A stretch of 64,000 nucleotides of DNA from Symbiodinium natans (GCA_905221605.1 CAJNDS010002559.1:142501-206500), one strand, 5' to 3'. Numbered from the stretch's first letter, positions 19,756 to 31,608 are shown. Notes: generated by a model from the sequence alone, not told the origin. Made by a program: numbers and translations.

Positions 19756-20367
19756 AGGAAAGGGGCGGTAGGGTTTGGGGTTTAGGGTTTAGGGTTTGGG
19801 GTTTGGGGTTTAGGGTTTAGGGTTTAGGCTTTACGGTTTAGGGTTTAGAGTTTAGGGGTTTAGGGTTTAGGGTTTTAGGGTTTTAGGGTTTTTGGGTTTT
19901 AGGGTTTGAGGGTTTTAGGGTTTTAGGGTTTTAGGGTTTTAGGGTTTTAGGGTTTAGGGTTTTAGGGTTTTAGGATTTTAGAGTTTTAGGGTCTTAGGGT
20001 TTTAGGGTTTTAGGGTTTTAGGGTCTTAGGGTCTTAGGGTTTTCGGGTTTTCGGGTTTAGGGCTTAAGGTTTAGGAATTAGGGCTAGGGTTTATAGGCTT
20101 CAGGGTTTCGAAAAAGCCTTGAAAAAACCTTGAGCCCGTAAAGCCCTGCACAGGAGACATGTGGGGGTCGGGAGTCGGGACTGGCAGCATTCGGGAGCCC
20201 CAAGAAAAGACATCCTTTACGTACACTCACCAACGGCAGCCATGCAGACCCTTAGGGTTTAGGGTTTAGTGTTTAGGGTTTAGGGTTTAGGATTTCCCTG
20301 CTTCAAGTCAACAGGGTCTAAGGGGCTTAGGGCCAAAGCTGAGGGAAAACTCCGAGAACTTCATCGG

Positions 20368-20550
20368 TTGGTGGGTAGACTCATCTGGGATCAAGGCCAT
20401 GTGTTGCCACATGCGAGGTGCTCTACGTTGGGATCCCATTTCGGGTTAGTACTTCCTGATTGCAGCTTTTCGAAACTGTACCGTGTACCTGAGCCATTTA
20501 GGCCTGGGCGCAACGGTGTATTTTATGAGCTAGCCCAATGTCAGTACTGA
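20368..20550 (+). other. Unassigned open frame on the plus strand
   Basis: An island of about 200 bp reads open on the plus strand (LRELHRLVGRLIWDQGH, later KLYRVPEPFRPGRNGVFYEL, then a stop), while minus frames have stops. It may be a fragment of a mobile-element protein or an antisense exon. Function unknown. Confidence 0.35.
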
Positions 20551-20654
20551 AAGAAAGCTTGCCTAGCTTGATTCTTGCGCCCTAAGCCCTAAGCCCGAAG
20601 CCCTAAACCCCAGCCCTAAACCCTAAAACCCTAAATCCCTGAACTCAGACAACA

Positions 20655-20775
20655 CGGCCTGCCTGCTTGGACACGTCTTGAACAGGTCTGAGGGTGCTGG
20701 GCACCAACTGAGCATTAGCCACAGCGGTTCCAACTACCTGCGCGCAGAACTTCGGTTTCGCATGGTATGAAGTCG
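20655..20775 (-). CDS. Candidate exon, unknown protein
   Basis: Frame PKFCAQVVGTAVANAQLVPS followed by LRPVQDVSKQAGRVV. Left flank is CCCTAAA. It could be the 3' end of the unknown gene of 20.6-30.7 kb. Confidence 0.45.
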
Positions 20776-21552
20776 GGAACCTCGGGAAACTTGTAAACCC
20801 GTCAGGGTTTCGGGTTTAGGGCTTAGGTTTAAGGTTTAGCGTTTAGGGTTTGGCCCTACCCCTCCCCCCCCGCCCCTGCAGGATATAACGTGAACTTCAT
20901 TCAGCCTCGCTAGAAAACCGGTCTTGCCGACATGACGCCAGTGCTTGTGATGACAATCTCTAGGGTTGAAAGGGTGTTGAAGTGCCCCTTACATTGGCTG
21001 TTCTATTGGGTCCTTACACACCAATTCTTCCTAAACCCTAAACCCTAAACCCTAAACCCTAAACCCTAAACCTTCAAGGAACCCACATTTTCCCAGACCA
21101 GGCCATGGGTCCCGATTCAGGGCCCAGACTTTTTTAACACAAAAGGGGGGGGGGGGGGTTTGGGGGATCAGGGTTTAGGGTTAAGGGCTTAGGGCTTCGG
21201 GTTTAGTTTAGGGCGCAGGGATTTTGTTGGAAGCCTTCCACGCCTCACTAAGCAGCACGAGGGACAGCTCAAGGGGCTTCAGGCTTTGGGCTATAATCGG
21301 AACCCAGAACCAAAACAAGTATTAAAGTACAGTACTCCAAAACCCAGAAAACCTAGGGGGGCTTCAGGTTTTGGGCTCAGGGTTTTCACTCGTCTCAGGG
21401 TTCAAACCCTAGGGGGTTTAGGGTTTAGGTTTGGGTTTGGGGCTTCGGAGTTTGTGTGGGGGTCCTTGAGCTCCTGAACCCTAAACCCGACACCCTACAC
21501 CCTAAACCCTAAACCCTAAACCCTAGCCCTAAACCCGAAACCTGAACCCTCC

Positions 21553-21630
21553 TTGCCTCAGTCTCAAAAGCTTCCCCGAAGCCTGTCAAGACCTCGGGCT
21601 CCAACGAACATCTGTGGGCTGATGCTTAGG
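21553..21630 (-). CDS. Candidate exon, unknown protein
   Basis: Frame CSLEPEVLTGFGEAFETEAR between TTTAGGG on the right and CCCTAAA on the left; the acceptor may be GCCCACAG. Confidence 0.4.
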
Positions 21631-21643
21631 GTGTTTTATCGTG

Positions 21644-21738
21644 TAGGGTTTAGGGTTTAGGGTTTAGGGTTTAGGGTTTAGGGTTTAGGGTTTAGGGTTT
21701 AGGGTTTAGGGTTTAGGGTTTAGGGTTTAGGGTTTAGG
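21644..21738 (+). repeat. Interstitial telomeric array (TTTAGGG)n
   Basis: Thirteen units; to its right (21740-22130) follows a decayed region of GGGGCTTAGGGCTTAAGG and TTTATAGGG units in an irregular longer repeat. Confidence 0.95.
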
Positions 21739-22674
21739 GGGGCTTAGGGCTTAAGGTTTATAGGATTGGGGGCTTTGCTTTATAGGGTGGTTTAAAGGGT
21801 GAGGAGGCTTAGGGCTTAAGGCTTATAGGGTTAGGGGGCTTAGGGTTTATAGGGTGGTTTATAGGGTGAGGGGGCTTAGGGCTTAAGGTTTAGGGTTAGG
21901 GGGCTTAGGGTTTATAGGCGGGGGGGGGGGGGGTTTATAGGGGTAGGGGCTTTGGGCTTGTGGTTTATAGGGTTAGGGGGCTTTGGGTTTATAGGGTGGT
22001 TTAGGGGTAGGGGGCTTTGGTTTTATATTGTCTAAGGCTTATAGGGCTAGGGTGCTTAAGGCTTATAGGGTAAAGGGTTTTTGGGTTCGGGGGCTTAGGA
22101 TTTGTAGGGTGTGGGGTTTAGGTTCAAGGTTTGGTGAGTTTAGTGGGGTTTGGTTTCAAGGTCTGGTAGAGCCTAAAGGAGGGTTTAGAGGTTAGGGTTT
22201 AGGAAGGACGGCTTCGGATTTAGAATGGTCTAGGACGGCTGGAAATGTGTAATAGGGATGCTGGAGTTTAACCTACACTCTTAGTCAGCAACAGCCGCGC
22301 AACCAAAGCAATCTGACTGACTAAAATGCTCAAGGCATTCCTTTGCTTCATTACCGAACCCTAAACCGAAAACCCAAACCTTAAGCGCTAAACCACCCCT
22401 AAACCCTAAACCCTAAATCCTAAACCCCTCAAAGCCCCAAAACCACAAACTCCTAAACATGCTAAGCCTCTCAACCCTGCACCCATACTGTTGTCTTTCT
22501 CGGGGACCACTGGAACCAAAGACGTTTAGGGTGTAAGGGTTTAGGGATCTAAATGGCCCTTTGAGGGGATAACCAAAGCTAAGCCGGAAACCCTAGACCC
22601 TTAACCCTAACTACAAGCCCAGCCCCCAGTGCCCCAGAAACACTAAACCCAAAACCCGCGACCCCAGATTGACC

Positions 22675-22778
22675 CTAAACCCTAAACCCTATAAAGCCTA
22701 AACCCTAAACCCTAAACCCTAAACCCTAAACCCTAAACCCTAAACCCTAAACCCTAAACCCTAAACCCTAAACCCTAT
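22675..22778 (-). repeat. Interstitial telomeric array (CCCTAAA)n
   Basis: About fourteen units next to the candidate exon at 22781-22876. Confidence 0.95.
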
Positions 22779-22780
22779 AC

Positions 22781-22876
22781 GTGCTGGCACTCGACATTTG
22801 ATGGTGACACCGCCCGAAACAGGCCCTGCGCGCAGACCGCCTCGAGTTGAGCCCGGATGGAATCCATGGCTTTGCC
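22781..22876 (-). CDS. Candidate exon, unknown protein (32 codons, phase 0)
   Basis: Clean borders: acceptor CTCTACAG and donor CAGCAC|GTATAGGG. The frame reads GKAMDSIRAQLEAVCAQGLF, an amphipathic helix, then RAVSPSNVECQH. This is one of the most convincing islands of the 20-30 kb region. Family not recognised. Confidence 0.65.
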
Positions 22877-23086
22877 CTGTAGAGTATCGGGTTTAGGGTT
22901 TAGGGTTTCGGGTTTAGGGTGTAGGGTTTAGGGTTTAGGGTTTCGGGTTTAGGGTTTAGGGTTTCGGATTTCGGAGTTAGGGTTTAGGGTGGGACATGGC
23001 TCCCTTCGACTCTGAAGGAGGACTAAGGAGGAAGTTTCGACCTCGTTTGGTTCAACAGGGGAACCTAGCCTAAACCCGAAACCCTA

Positions 23087-23206
23087 CAGGGTGGGGCCCC
23101 CTAGTTATAAGTAGAGTTATAAGGGCCCCAAATTGGGTTCTAAGGACCCTAAGTTAGGTTATAAGTCCCTTAACTACAGTTAGTATAGTAAGGGGGCCCC
23201 ACCCTG
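23087..23206. mobile_element. MITE family A, copy 4
   Basis: 120 bp, same 14-bp CAGGGTGGGGCCCC terminal inverted repeat, TA flanks at 23085-23086 and 23207-23208, again within a CCCTAAA-like context on both sides. Confidence 0.85.
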
Positions 23207-24027
23207 TAGCCTAAACCCGAAACCCTAGACACTCAGACTCTAAACCCGAATGGAGCGACCCCACTAGCAGCAAGCCGACGCCCCGGTCCTGCAAGGATCT
23301 CCGCTCTCTTGAGCCAGCCACAAGAGGATTCCGGGTTTAGGGTTTGGGCTTTTGGGGCTCATGAGTAGTTTGTAGCTGGGGTTACACCAAGTAGGGCCGG
23401 TAGGGTAGCTGTAGCTGTAAAAGCGGCTGGTGTCAACGAATATAATCCTTGAACATCCGAAATAATCACCGCGTACCCATGAGACGGGAAGCGTGGAAGG
23501 GCAGAAACCCTTTGTCCCCATTGGGAAATCGGCAATTTAGGGTTTTGGGGTTTAGGGTTCAGGGTGGAGCATGGAGGGTACTTGCCTTTACCCTACACCC
23601 GAAAACCCGAAACCCGAAACCCTAAACCCTAAACCCTCTACCGCCACGTCCACGGCTAAGTTTGCGTCTCAGAAAAGTTGTCTGTGTGTGTGGGGGTCTT
23701 CCGGAAGCTGCAGGGAGGCAACCAAATTATGCTGAGGGTTTAGGGTTTAGGGTGTAGGGTTTAGGGTTTGGGGTTTAGGGTTAGGGTACCCTTTTGTTTG
23801 GTTGGTTACCTTCTGGGAACCAAAAGAGGGTCAAGGGTACCACTGGGCTACCATGAGTAAACAGTCGAGATTTCAAGAAGTCACTAAAACTTGAGGTTCA
23901 ACAACTTCAAAGTCATTCCAGTAGTTAAGGGTTTAGTCTAGTCTTTAGTTCTTTGGCTCCACGTTCCTCAAACAGCACACGATCAGATGTTTCTTCCGGG
24001 TTCTGCGGCAGGATGCTAGCAACGCGC

Positions 24028-24080
24028 CTGGTCAATCTTGATCTCGCCGGTTATCTCATCCACCTTCATGCCCCAAACCC
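24028..24080 (-). CDS. Candidate exon, unknown protein; acceptor may be telomeric
   Basis: Frame GMKVDEITGEIKIDQ with GC donor GACCAG|GCGCGT. The nearest upstream AG is that of a TTTAG|G telomeric unit, so the repeat may serve as acceptor. Confidence 0.5.
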
Positions 24081-24105
24081 CTAAACCCTGCACTCAGCCC
24101 ATCAA

Positions 24106-24126
24106 CCCCCCCCCCCCCCCCCCCCC
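24106..24126 (+). repeat. Poly-C tract
   Basis: Run of 21 C, which is poly-G in the sense of the minus-strand genes. Confidence 0.9.
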
Positions 24127-24193
24127 AAACCCTTGACCCTAAACCCTAAACCCTAAACCCTGAAGCCCTAAACCCTAAACCCTAAACCCTAAA

Positions 24194-24280
24194 CTCTAAA
24201 CCCAGCAACGCGCAAGGAACACACTGACAGCATGAGAGGTGCCACGGCCCGCTTGCAGCCACCACAACTCAACTCAGAGA
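24194..24280 (-). CDS. Candidate exon, unknown protein
   Basis: Frame SELSCGGCKRAVAPLMLSVC ending at GCTGG|GTTTAG, another possible telomeric donor. A CGGC motif is present but no family could be named. Confidence 0.45.
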
Positions 24281-24643
24281 GGGTTGGGTATAGCTTTAAG
24301 GGTCCATGTACCTAGGGTCTAGGGTTTAGGGTTTCAAGGCTTGCCCGTTAAGGCCCGTACGTTCCATGTACGTCGTAGGAGAGAAAAGGGTCAGGGGAAT
24401 AGGATTTCGAGGGAGCAGTCTCTAAATCAAAGCTGGTAACCATGGAATCTAAGTACATGTCAAAATCTTATAGGAGCCCTTGTAAAATCTGAGGAACATT
24501 CATTAAATCATTGTAAGGAACCTTGCTCAGACCCTGATAGGAATGTTGATGCAACAATAACACGAATGTTAGCATGAACTGACTTCCTTAAACAGTCGTG
24601 CACTTAAGAACCTAATCGGAGCCTGTACTTAAACTTATACCCC

Positions 24644-24765
24644 CTGGTTCTTAGCAGGGAATGAGGGAATTGGGTACCATATATGCCCCTATAAGTCCCT
24701 AACATACCCTTTAAGGGATTATGTAGGGTATGTACCTCGTTCCCTCATTCCCTACTAAGAACCAG
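24644..24765. mobile_element. MITE-like element, family C (122 bp)
   Basis: CTGGTTCTTAGCAGGGAATGAG and CTCATTCCCTACTAAGAACCAG form a long terminal inverted repeat of about 22 bp with one mismatch; the inside is also palindromic (ACATACCC / GGGTATGT). Confidence 0.8.
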
Positions 24766-25766
24766 TAAGTTTAGACTGTTCGTTCGCTTTCGGATTTTGG
24801 AAAGGATTGGGCCGCTGCGGCATGCAGGATTAGCAAACAGGACCGCCCTGAGGCCTGTGGCCCTACCTCAAGTACATCCTAAACCCCAAACCTGTTGGAC
24901 CTTGGAAAAACTTGAAACCTTCCCCTATTCATCAAGGTAGCATATACAGGTCACCTGAGGACCCTAAGCACTAAACCCTAAACCCTAAGCCCTAAGCCCT
25001 AAACCCTAAACCCTAAACCCTAAACCCTAAACCCTAAACCCTAAACCCCAGACCGGTGAACGAACCCTGCCCGCTGGGTTCCCTGCACAAAGTGCCTTGG
25101 GGTTTAGGGTTTAGGGTTTAGGGTTTAGGGTTTAGGGTTTAGGGTTTAGGGCAAAGCCCGAGGACTGTGAGTTTTTCGAGGGCTTGGCTTCTTATTGAGA
25201 GTCGACGGTGTTTGAAGAGCTCAACGCGTTGAGTGTTCATGTAGGGACTGGGGCTTCGAATCTGAGGCGTAGGTCTAGGGTTTAGGGTTTAGGGTTTAGG
25301 GTTTAGGGTTTAGGGTTTAGGGCATTCAGTCTGGGAACTTGGTGGGATTCAAATTGGATTGGCGACGATATCAGCAATCATCCTCGGGAGTGCTAAACAA
25401 ATGACAATGCCTCCACTGACACATATCGATAGTGATACCTACTCATGATACCTACTCTTTGCACTAAACTGAACCCTACACTGCTCCGCTCAGAAGCAGA
25501 ATAACAGCAAGGCTAATCATCCTGGCGTGGCTGCACTGTGGCAGTTCGCAGCAAGATCAACCTCTAGCAGCTTTCTCAAAAAAAACTCCATTCAACCAAA
25601 AAAGGTTCTCTAAGGATCTAATGTTTCAAAAGCCTAAGCCCTTTTCCCTAACCCCCTACAAAGACTAAGAGATGTAAGGTTGCAGTTAGAGTGCCATAAA
25701 CCTCAATTCATCCGCCTAAGCCCCCTAAACCATAAACCCTAAACCCTAAACCTGAAAGCCTGTAAA

Positions 25767-25846
25767 CCAAGGCCACAGTGCGCAGCGGCAATTGGCGCGC
25801 AACTCGCCACAGGAGAGATGTCGGAGGTCCCCTCCACGTAGACGCA
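25767..25846 (-). CDS. Candidate exon, unknown protein
   Basis: Frame CVYVEGTSDISPVASCAPIA with acceptor AAAGCCAG. Flanks: TTTAGGG on the right, CCCTAAA on the left. Confidence 0.45.
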
Positions 25847-25934
25847 CCTGGCTTTGAGGATGGGGTTTGAGTTTAGGGTTTAGGGTTTAAGGTTTAGGGT
25901 TTAGGGTTTAGGGTTACCCTAAACCCTAAAACTA

Positions 25935-26175
25935 AACCCTCATCGTTTGGTTGTGGGTCTAAAGGTTTTGGTTCAAGGTTTCTGGGTTGGATTCGCTTCC
26001 CGGCTTGTGTGTTTACAGGTCTCAAGGCTTCGGGTTTAATTACGTGGGTTGGCGGCTTTCGTGGGTCCGGTGTCGGCACATTGGGGGTTTTGGAAGGTTG
26101 TGAGAAGGCACGCTGATGATGTCGAAAACCAGTCCTTATAAGCTTCGACAAGCCCAGAACCTCCAAGTCAAGTTT
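25935..26175 (-). CDS. Candidate exon, Pro-rich unknown protein
   Basis: About 240 bp open on the minus strand: LSKLIRTGFRHHQRAFSQPS, then a Pro/Lys-rich tail with PTPDPRKPPTHV. Long for a random frame in this setting. Borders not fixed. Confidence 0.45.
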
Positions 26176-26367
26176 CCTACGAATGGGCTCTGTGAAGTAA
26201 CCCTGAACCCTAAACTCTAAACTCTAAACCCTAAATCCTAAACCCTAAACCCTAAACCTAACCCGGCTTCAGGCCTTGAAGCTTGGGATTTCGGTTTAAA
26301 GTAAAGACGGACATAAGGTGCCCAGCCCTCCTGTCTAATCCCTCAAGCCGCGGTTTACGGTTTGGGG

Positions 26368-26527
26368 TTTAAAGGGTTTAAAGGGTTTGAAGGGTTTAAA
26401 GGGTCTAAAGGGTCTAAAGGGTTTAAAGGGTTTAAAGGGTTTAAAGGGTTTAAAGGGTTTAAAAGGGTTTAACGGGTTTAAAAGGGTTTAAAAGGGTTTA
26501 AAGGGTTTAAAGGGTTTGAAGGGTTTG
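26368..26527 (+). repeat. 9-bp array (GGGTTTAAA)n
   Basis: About 17 units of GGGTTTAAA, with GGGTCTAAA and GGGTTTAAAA variants. It looks like a telomeric unit lengthened by two A and then expanded. Confidence 0.9.
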
Positions 26528-27789
26528 GCCCTCCTCAGTAATCGATTTCCGGGTCAGGGTTTAGGACTTCAGGGTTGTGGGGCTTTGGGGTGTTGAGGCT
26601 TTGGGGTCTTAGGTTTCTGCTGTTGGAAGTGCCCAGTTCTAGGGTTTCAGTTCAGCTAAGGGCGAAGATAAGATAAATGGCAGCCGATGCTTCATCTAGG
26701 GGTGAGCATGAGGTACATGGGTCCTCTCTAGTCCTTCAATTAAGGTCGCGCACCCCGAAACCTTCGACTTAGGGCGAACCTCAGGAAGAAGGCCCTTAAA
26801 CCCTAAACACTAAACCCTAAACCCTAAACCCTAAACCCCTGTAGTCCTTCAATTCAGGGCGAACGCAAGAAAGGCGCTCCTTGCTTTGAAGCCCTCGCGC
26901 CAAAACCCTAAAACCGAGGCCGTAGATCCTAACCCTGACCTGCCCAAAGCTTGCAGCCATGAAACTCACCCTAAACCCTAAACCATAAATCCGAAAGTAG
27001 GTGGATACCCCACTTGGGTTTAGGAACTCGGGCTAAGGTCTTTGAAGTTCTCTGAAAAGTACTTTTCTCAATGTGGCCGTCTGAAATCCCAGAAAGGAAA
27101 TATTTACAAGTCCTTCCACGGAACCAACACTACAATATCCTCCGCAAGTGAGTCCAAATTATGGATCCTCTTCCCTCTACCATGACAACCCCTAGTAAGG
27201 GTGTATGTCACTGCATGTCCTACAAACACTAACCGAAACCGTCAGATGAGGTCTTAAACAAAACTGGATTCGAGCGCAAATCAACGAAGTGCATGCAAGT
27301 ACCGCAAAGTCAAACAGCCTACTACAGTCTCAACAACAACTTCTGGATAACTTGAGGGATTGGATCCGACACGCGAAGCCCTTAACTCCAAAAGGGCTTA
27401 GGGTTTAGGGTCCTACAGTCCGACACCCTAAACAGAGTTGGTTTGGGGTGGCCGGAGCCACCTCAGATGACGTGTGGCGGAGCGCAATGACGAAAAAAAA
27501 ACTGTCTAGGTTTAGGGTTTTGGGTCTAGGGTTTAGGTGTCAGGGAATTATGGTCATAGTAGTAGTAGAGAGTGAATAACAGATCCTACATTCGCTCTGC
27601 AATACGATTCTAGTGCACAGAAGGTACGACCCCCCCCCCCCTTCAAACCTAAACCCCCACAAGCCCAACAGAAACAATCCCAAAAGTAGGTGCCCCACGG
27701 CCCTAAACCCTAAACGCCACAGTCCTAAACCCTAAACCCTAAACCCTAAACCCTAAACCCTAAACCCACAACCCTTCAACATCCCCAAC

Positions 27790-27846
27790 AAAAACTCCCA
27801 GCCTCCAAGAGCCCACCTGGTCGCAGGCGCAAAGACGCCGCCGCCT
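27790..27846 (-). CDS. Candidate exon, unknown protein
   Basis: Frame GVFAPATRWALGGWEFLLGM between opposite telomeric arrays. Borders uncertain. Confidence 0.35.
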
Positions 27847-28099
27847 TTAGGGTTTAGGGTTAGGGTTTAGGGTTCAGGGTTTAGGGTTCAGGGTTTAGGG
27901 TTTAGAGTTTAGAGTTTAGGGTTTAGGGTGAACTGGTAAGGGTTAGGGTTAGTAAGGGGGTGTTAGGGTTTTGGGTTGTAGGGGCGGTTAAGGCTTGTAA
28001 GGGTTTTAGGGCCTGGGCTGTATGGGTCTTAGGGTTAGGGCTTTAGAGTTATATTGGTTGGGGTTTAGGGTTTTGGGACTTTAGGGTTGGGGTGAATAC

Positions 28100-28152
28100 G
28101 GCGCCAGCAAACACAAACGACTTCGGGAACCTCCGTCGGAGATCCTGTAGCC
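28100..28152 (-). CDS. Candidate exon, unknown protein
   Basis: Frame DLRRRFPKSFVFAGAVF after a possible GGCTACAG acceptor. Confidence 0.4.
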
Positions 28153-28621
28153 TGGGTGCGTGGTGTCGTTTAGCAGGTTTAGGGTTTGAAGTTTCCGGCC
28201 ACTACTATACACCTACCTCCTGGAACTGCTAGGTTAAGGATTTACTGCTTGGTGTTGTCAGCTTTTCTCTGATGAATGAACTGAAGGGCGTAGTGGTCTG
28301 TGTCTTAGGGTGTAACCCTAAACCCTACACCCTAAACCCTAAACCTAAACCCTAAACCCTTTAGGGGTGCATCTGCACAGCAACCTCAGGCCTTGCTGCC
28401 ATCCCCCAGACCCTAGACTCTAAACACTTCTGCCCAGACTGGCGGGCAACTTCGTAGGGGTTTTTGGGTTTAGGGTTTAGGGGTTAGGGTTTAGGGGTTT
28501 AGTGTTTAGGGTTTAGGGTATATTAAAATTCTGGAGCCTCAGGCATGCTAACCGCCTGTACGTTCAGACAAGTCGTGTTAAAGGGCCGCTCGCGGCTCAC
28601 TCATACACGAGTCTTAATACC

Positions 28622-28915
28622 ATGATGCCTGAAGATCGCATGAATGTCGCGAATGCACCCGGATTCGAGATACACACAAGGGTGGCAAGGATGCCTAAGA
28701 ATCACGATCTCCCCGCCCAAAAAACCACAAAACCGAGCTCCTGTCCCCACCCATGGCGGCAGTGCCTATCATCCCAAGGCCCCCGGCTCCCTCAATGCAA
28801 CCCACTCATGGCAGCCTAAAGAATCAAGAATATTACTTTGGGCAGGAGAATCTAAGGCGACTATGTTGGCTCAGGCTCCCCTGTATCAGGTAGCTCAACC
28901 CCTCAACCCTAAAGC
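28622..28915 (+). other. Open island, strand unresolved
   Basis: A 290-bp unique island with open plus-strand frames, one ending ILLWAGESKATMLAQAPLYQ. No motif, no clear splice border; could be an antisense exon or chance. Confidence 0.25.
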
Positions 28916-29245
28916 CTAAACCGTAAACCCCAAAGCCCCTACCTCCTTGGTTGCCACCTCAAAAGACCTTTTGCGGCCTCGAAGTAACTTAGAGCCCAGA
29001 GCTACCCAGGAACAGAGTGGTTCTGGGTTGAGTGTTTGTTCAAGAGGGAACCCCACCCCAGCCCCCACCCCCAAATGAGAAAACACAGAGACTCTAACCT
29101 ATATAGCGCGCCCTAGAACTTTAAACCACAAGAGCAATGAAAACCCTGAATTTAGAGTTTAGGGTTGAACCCTCAAACGGTCTGGACAGAAAGCTACTAG
29201 GTCCTTGTGCGACACCGTGACCTAAACCCCAGATTCCTAAGCTGT

Positions 29246-29521
29246 TTAGGGTGTGTTTGGCTTAGGATTCAGGGTTGATAGGGCCCTTGTTCCCGAAAAC
29301 AAGGGTAGCATTTGCCAGACTGGGCCTCGTTCCGTGGGCCTTTCGCCACACGCTGGCCGTTGAGCGTTCCCTGACCAATGTTTGAGTCCCATGTTCCCCA
29401 CGATACATCTCGCAAGCCTCGCGTAATGTAGAGTGTAGAACACCGGTTTCGTAGAAAACTGCAGAATTACCAGGTGCCTAAAATCAGGATAGTATTTATT
29501 GGAACAAGAAGTTAGCCTCAA
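29246..29521 (-). CDS. Candidate exon, unknown protein
   Basis: Minus frame open for 90 codons (for example DFRHLVILQFSTKPVFYTLH). No motif recognised; could be chance. Confidence 0.3.
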   Translation of the reverse strand: MRLTSCSNKYYPDFRHLVILQFSTKPVFYTLHYARLARCIVGNMGLKHWSGNAQRPACGERPTERGPVWQMLPLFSGTRALSTLNPKPNTP

Positions 29522-29644
29522 TCATAAAGGAAGTATGTACAGTTGGAAGTCTAGGAAAGCTTGGACTTTGTGCAAACTTTCTCGGCAAACTCTACTAAAT
29601 CCTTAGGGTTTAGGGTTTAGGGTTTAGGGTTTGGAGTTTTGGGT

Positions 29645-29708
29645 GTGGCAAGCAGACGCGAAGCGAACACATCGCTGTGCTGAACATGCTCTCGAATGGA
29701 AGACTGAA
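29645..29708 (-). CDS. Candidate exon, unknown protein
   Basis: Acceptor GGCCTACAG, frame RLQSSIREHVQHSDVFASRL. Lies just downstream (minus sense) of the coding block at 29984-30280 and may continue it. Confidence 0.5.
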
Positions 29709-29983
29709 GCCTCTGTAGGCCGGAAAACCCAGTACCCTAAATTTGGGTTCTGAAAAAAGGAACAAGCCCCCGAAGCCCTGCAAGATTGCCTCTCCTCCGC
29801 CAAACCCTTCCGCCCTGCCCGTACTGTACTAAGCCGCGATTCTGCCCGAAGTACTAACCCTAAACCCTAAACCCTAAACCCCAAACCCTAAACCCTAAAC
29901 ACCACCTACAACTGACATCCTGGAACGCCCTATCCCTAAACCCCAAAACCCTGAAAGAACAAAACCCTAAAGCCTCAAAAACC

Positions 29984-30280
29984 CTAATACCCCCTTCTCG
30001 CAACCGCAAGCAACTGTTGGATCTCCTCTGTCTTCAGGGGTGTCCGGCTGTTGTCCACCTGAAGCTTCTCCAGCTCGTGGTCCCAGACTTGGTGCACCCA
30101 GTGACCTTGCGTATCCAGGAGTTGCACGCCCTTCGCATTCTCCAGCATCTTCTCGTCCGTGGACACCTGGCGGAGTCTGTCTTTCAAGGCCTTCAGCATT
30201 CCAGCCATCATCGTAGCCCTCAACGATGCTTGAAGCTGAGCCGGCGTGGTGTCCCTCATCTTCTTCCACTTTTTGGACAA
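29984..30280 (-). CDS. Coding block of an unknown protein, 98 codons
   Basis: A single open minus frame: KKWKKMRDTTPAQLQASLRA, then MMAGMLKALKDRLRQVS, then VHQVWDHELEKLQVDNSRTP and PLKTEEIQQLL. It is Lys/Leu/Gln-rich and mostly helical. The 'W-x-x-x-x-WD-x-E-x-x-x-L' part resembles a segment I recall from dinoflagellate predicted proteins, without a known function. It is one of the few islands of this side long enough to stand without introns. Confidence 0.6.
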   Translation of the reverse strand: MSKKWKKMRDTTPAQLQASLRATMMAGMLKALKDRLRQVSTDEKMLENAKGVQLLDTQGHWVHQVWDHELEKLQVDNSRTPLKTEEIQQLLAVARRGY

Positions 30281-30589
30281 TAAAACCCTAAATGCCTAAA
30301 GCCCAAAACACTAAGAGCCTGAAACCCTAAAAGCCTAGAGTCCCCCAAAAACCTGAAATGGCCTACCCTGAAAGCCTAAAACCGGAAAACCCGAATACCC
30401 CAATATCATAAGACCCTATCGAACCCTACATGCCTGAAGCCTGATACCCTAAATGCCTAAAACATAAACCCCTAAATCTCCAAATTCCTAAAAGTTGCAA
30501 ATCCAAAAATCCTAACCCTGAACTACAATTTGCTTGAGAACCCCAAAAGAATTTTAGAAAGATAAAATCATCCCTATATTACCCTTATA

Positions 30590-30690
30590 AGGAAGAATGT
30601 GTTTTGTTCTTTGGGGTTCCTAAACAATTAATCGTCACTCCGAGGGCCTTCAGGCCCAGTGCAGCTTCCAACACGGCACAGGCGGTCAAG
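30590..30690 (-). CDS. Candidate exon with hydrophobic segment
   Basis: Acceptor CCCGACAG, frame PVWKALRLTACAVLEAALGL, then KALGVTINCLG. Likely membrane or buried helix. Plus frames are also open, so the strand is likely but not certain. Confidence 0.45.
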
Positions 30691-31559
30691 CGAAGCGCTT
30701 TCCACACGGGCCGAGCCTGTCGGGTCAAAAAGATGGATTGGACAAGGAGGGTGCGTCCTGAACCCTAAGCCCTAAACCCTAAACACTTCAACCCTAAACC
30801 CTAAACCCTAAACTCCAGACCCTACCCTTTGCAATGCTGTCGGGTCTAGGGCTTCGGAAGTGGGATTTAGGGTTTGAGGTTGTGCGTTTCGGAAGTTTAG
30901 CTTTGTAGAATTCGGGGTTAAGGGTTGAAAGTAACTACCCTTGGTTGGCGTACCAAATATTCTTTCTGGCAAAAAGAGCTCTTCCAAGAAATAAATATAA
31001 CTGGGGGATCTAGTGTCTGATGGAAGGGAGGGGTGTTCAGATGCTGGGGCTTATAGGTTTTCCCCACCTTCGGTGTGGGGCTGTTTGATTTCAAACTCAA
31101 CTCTTCTCCTCGCACGGAACACTTCTCCATGGCCGGTCTACTCCTCGCTCATCCCTGGAGCGCCCAACGCCAGAGTGTCCCTGGAGTGCCAAACCCCAGA
31201 GTGTCCCTAGCGTGCCCAACCCCAGTTGCAAGCACACACTAAGAAAAGCGTGTTTTAATAAATGTGTCTGTGCTTGAGCATCTTATTTGCGTTCTTTCTT
31301 TTTAACCAGGATCAAGGTGGGAATGTTCGAGGTAAAATATGTTTCTAGTGCACGGGGTTCGGACTTTGGGGTTTCGAGCTTGGGTTTAGGATGTATGGTT
31401 TAGGGTTTGTGGGCCCTCAACCCACAATCAAACCCTATAAGCCCCAAGGACGCTATGACCCTGAACCCAATGAAAAGCTAAACCCTGCAAACCCTATAAG
31501 CCCTCTGGAAAGCCCACAACAACAGCCATAAACCCTCTAAGCCCACAAAACCTTCGAAA

Positions 31560-31572
31560 CTCACTCTTTCTT

Positions 31573-31608
<36 letters not shown>

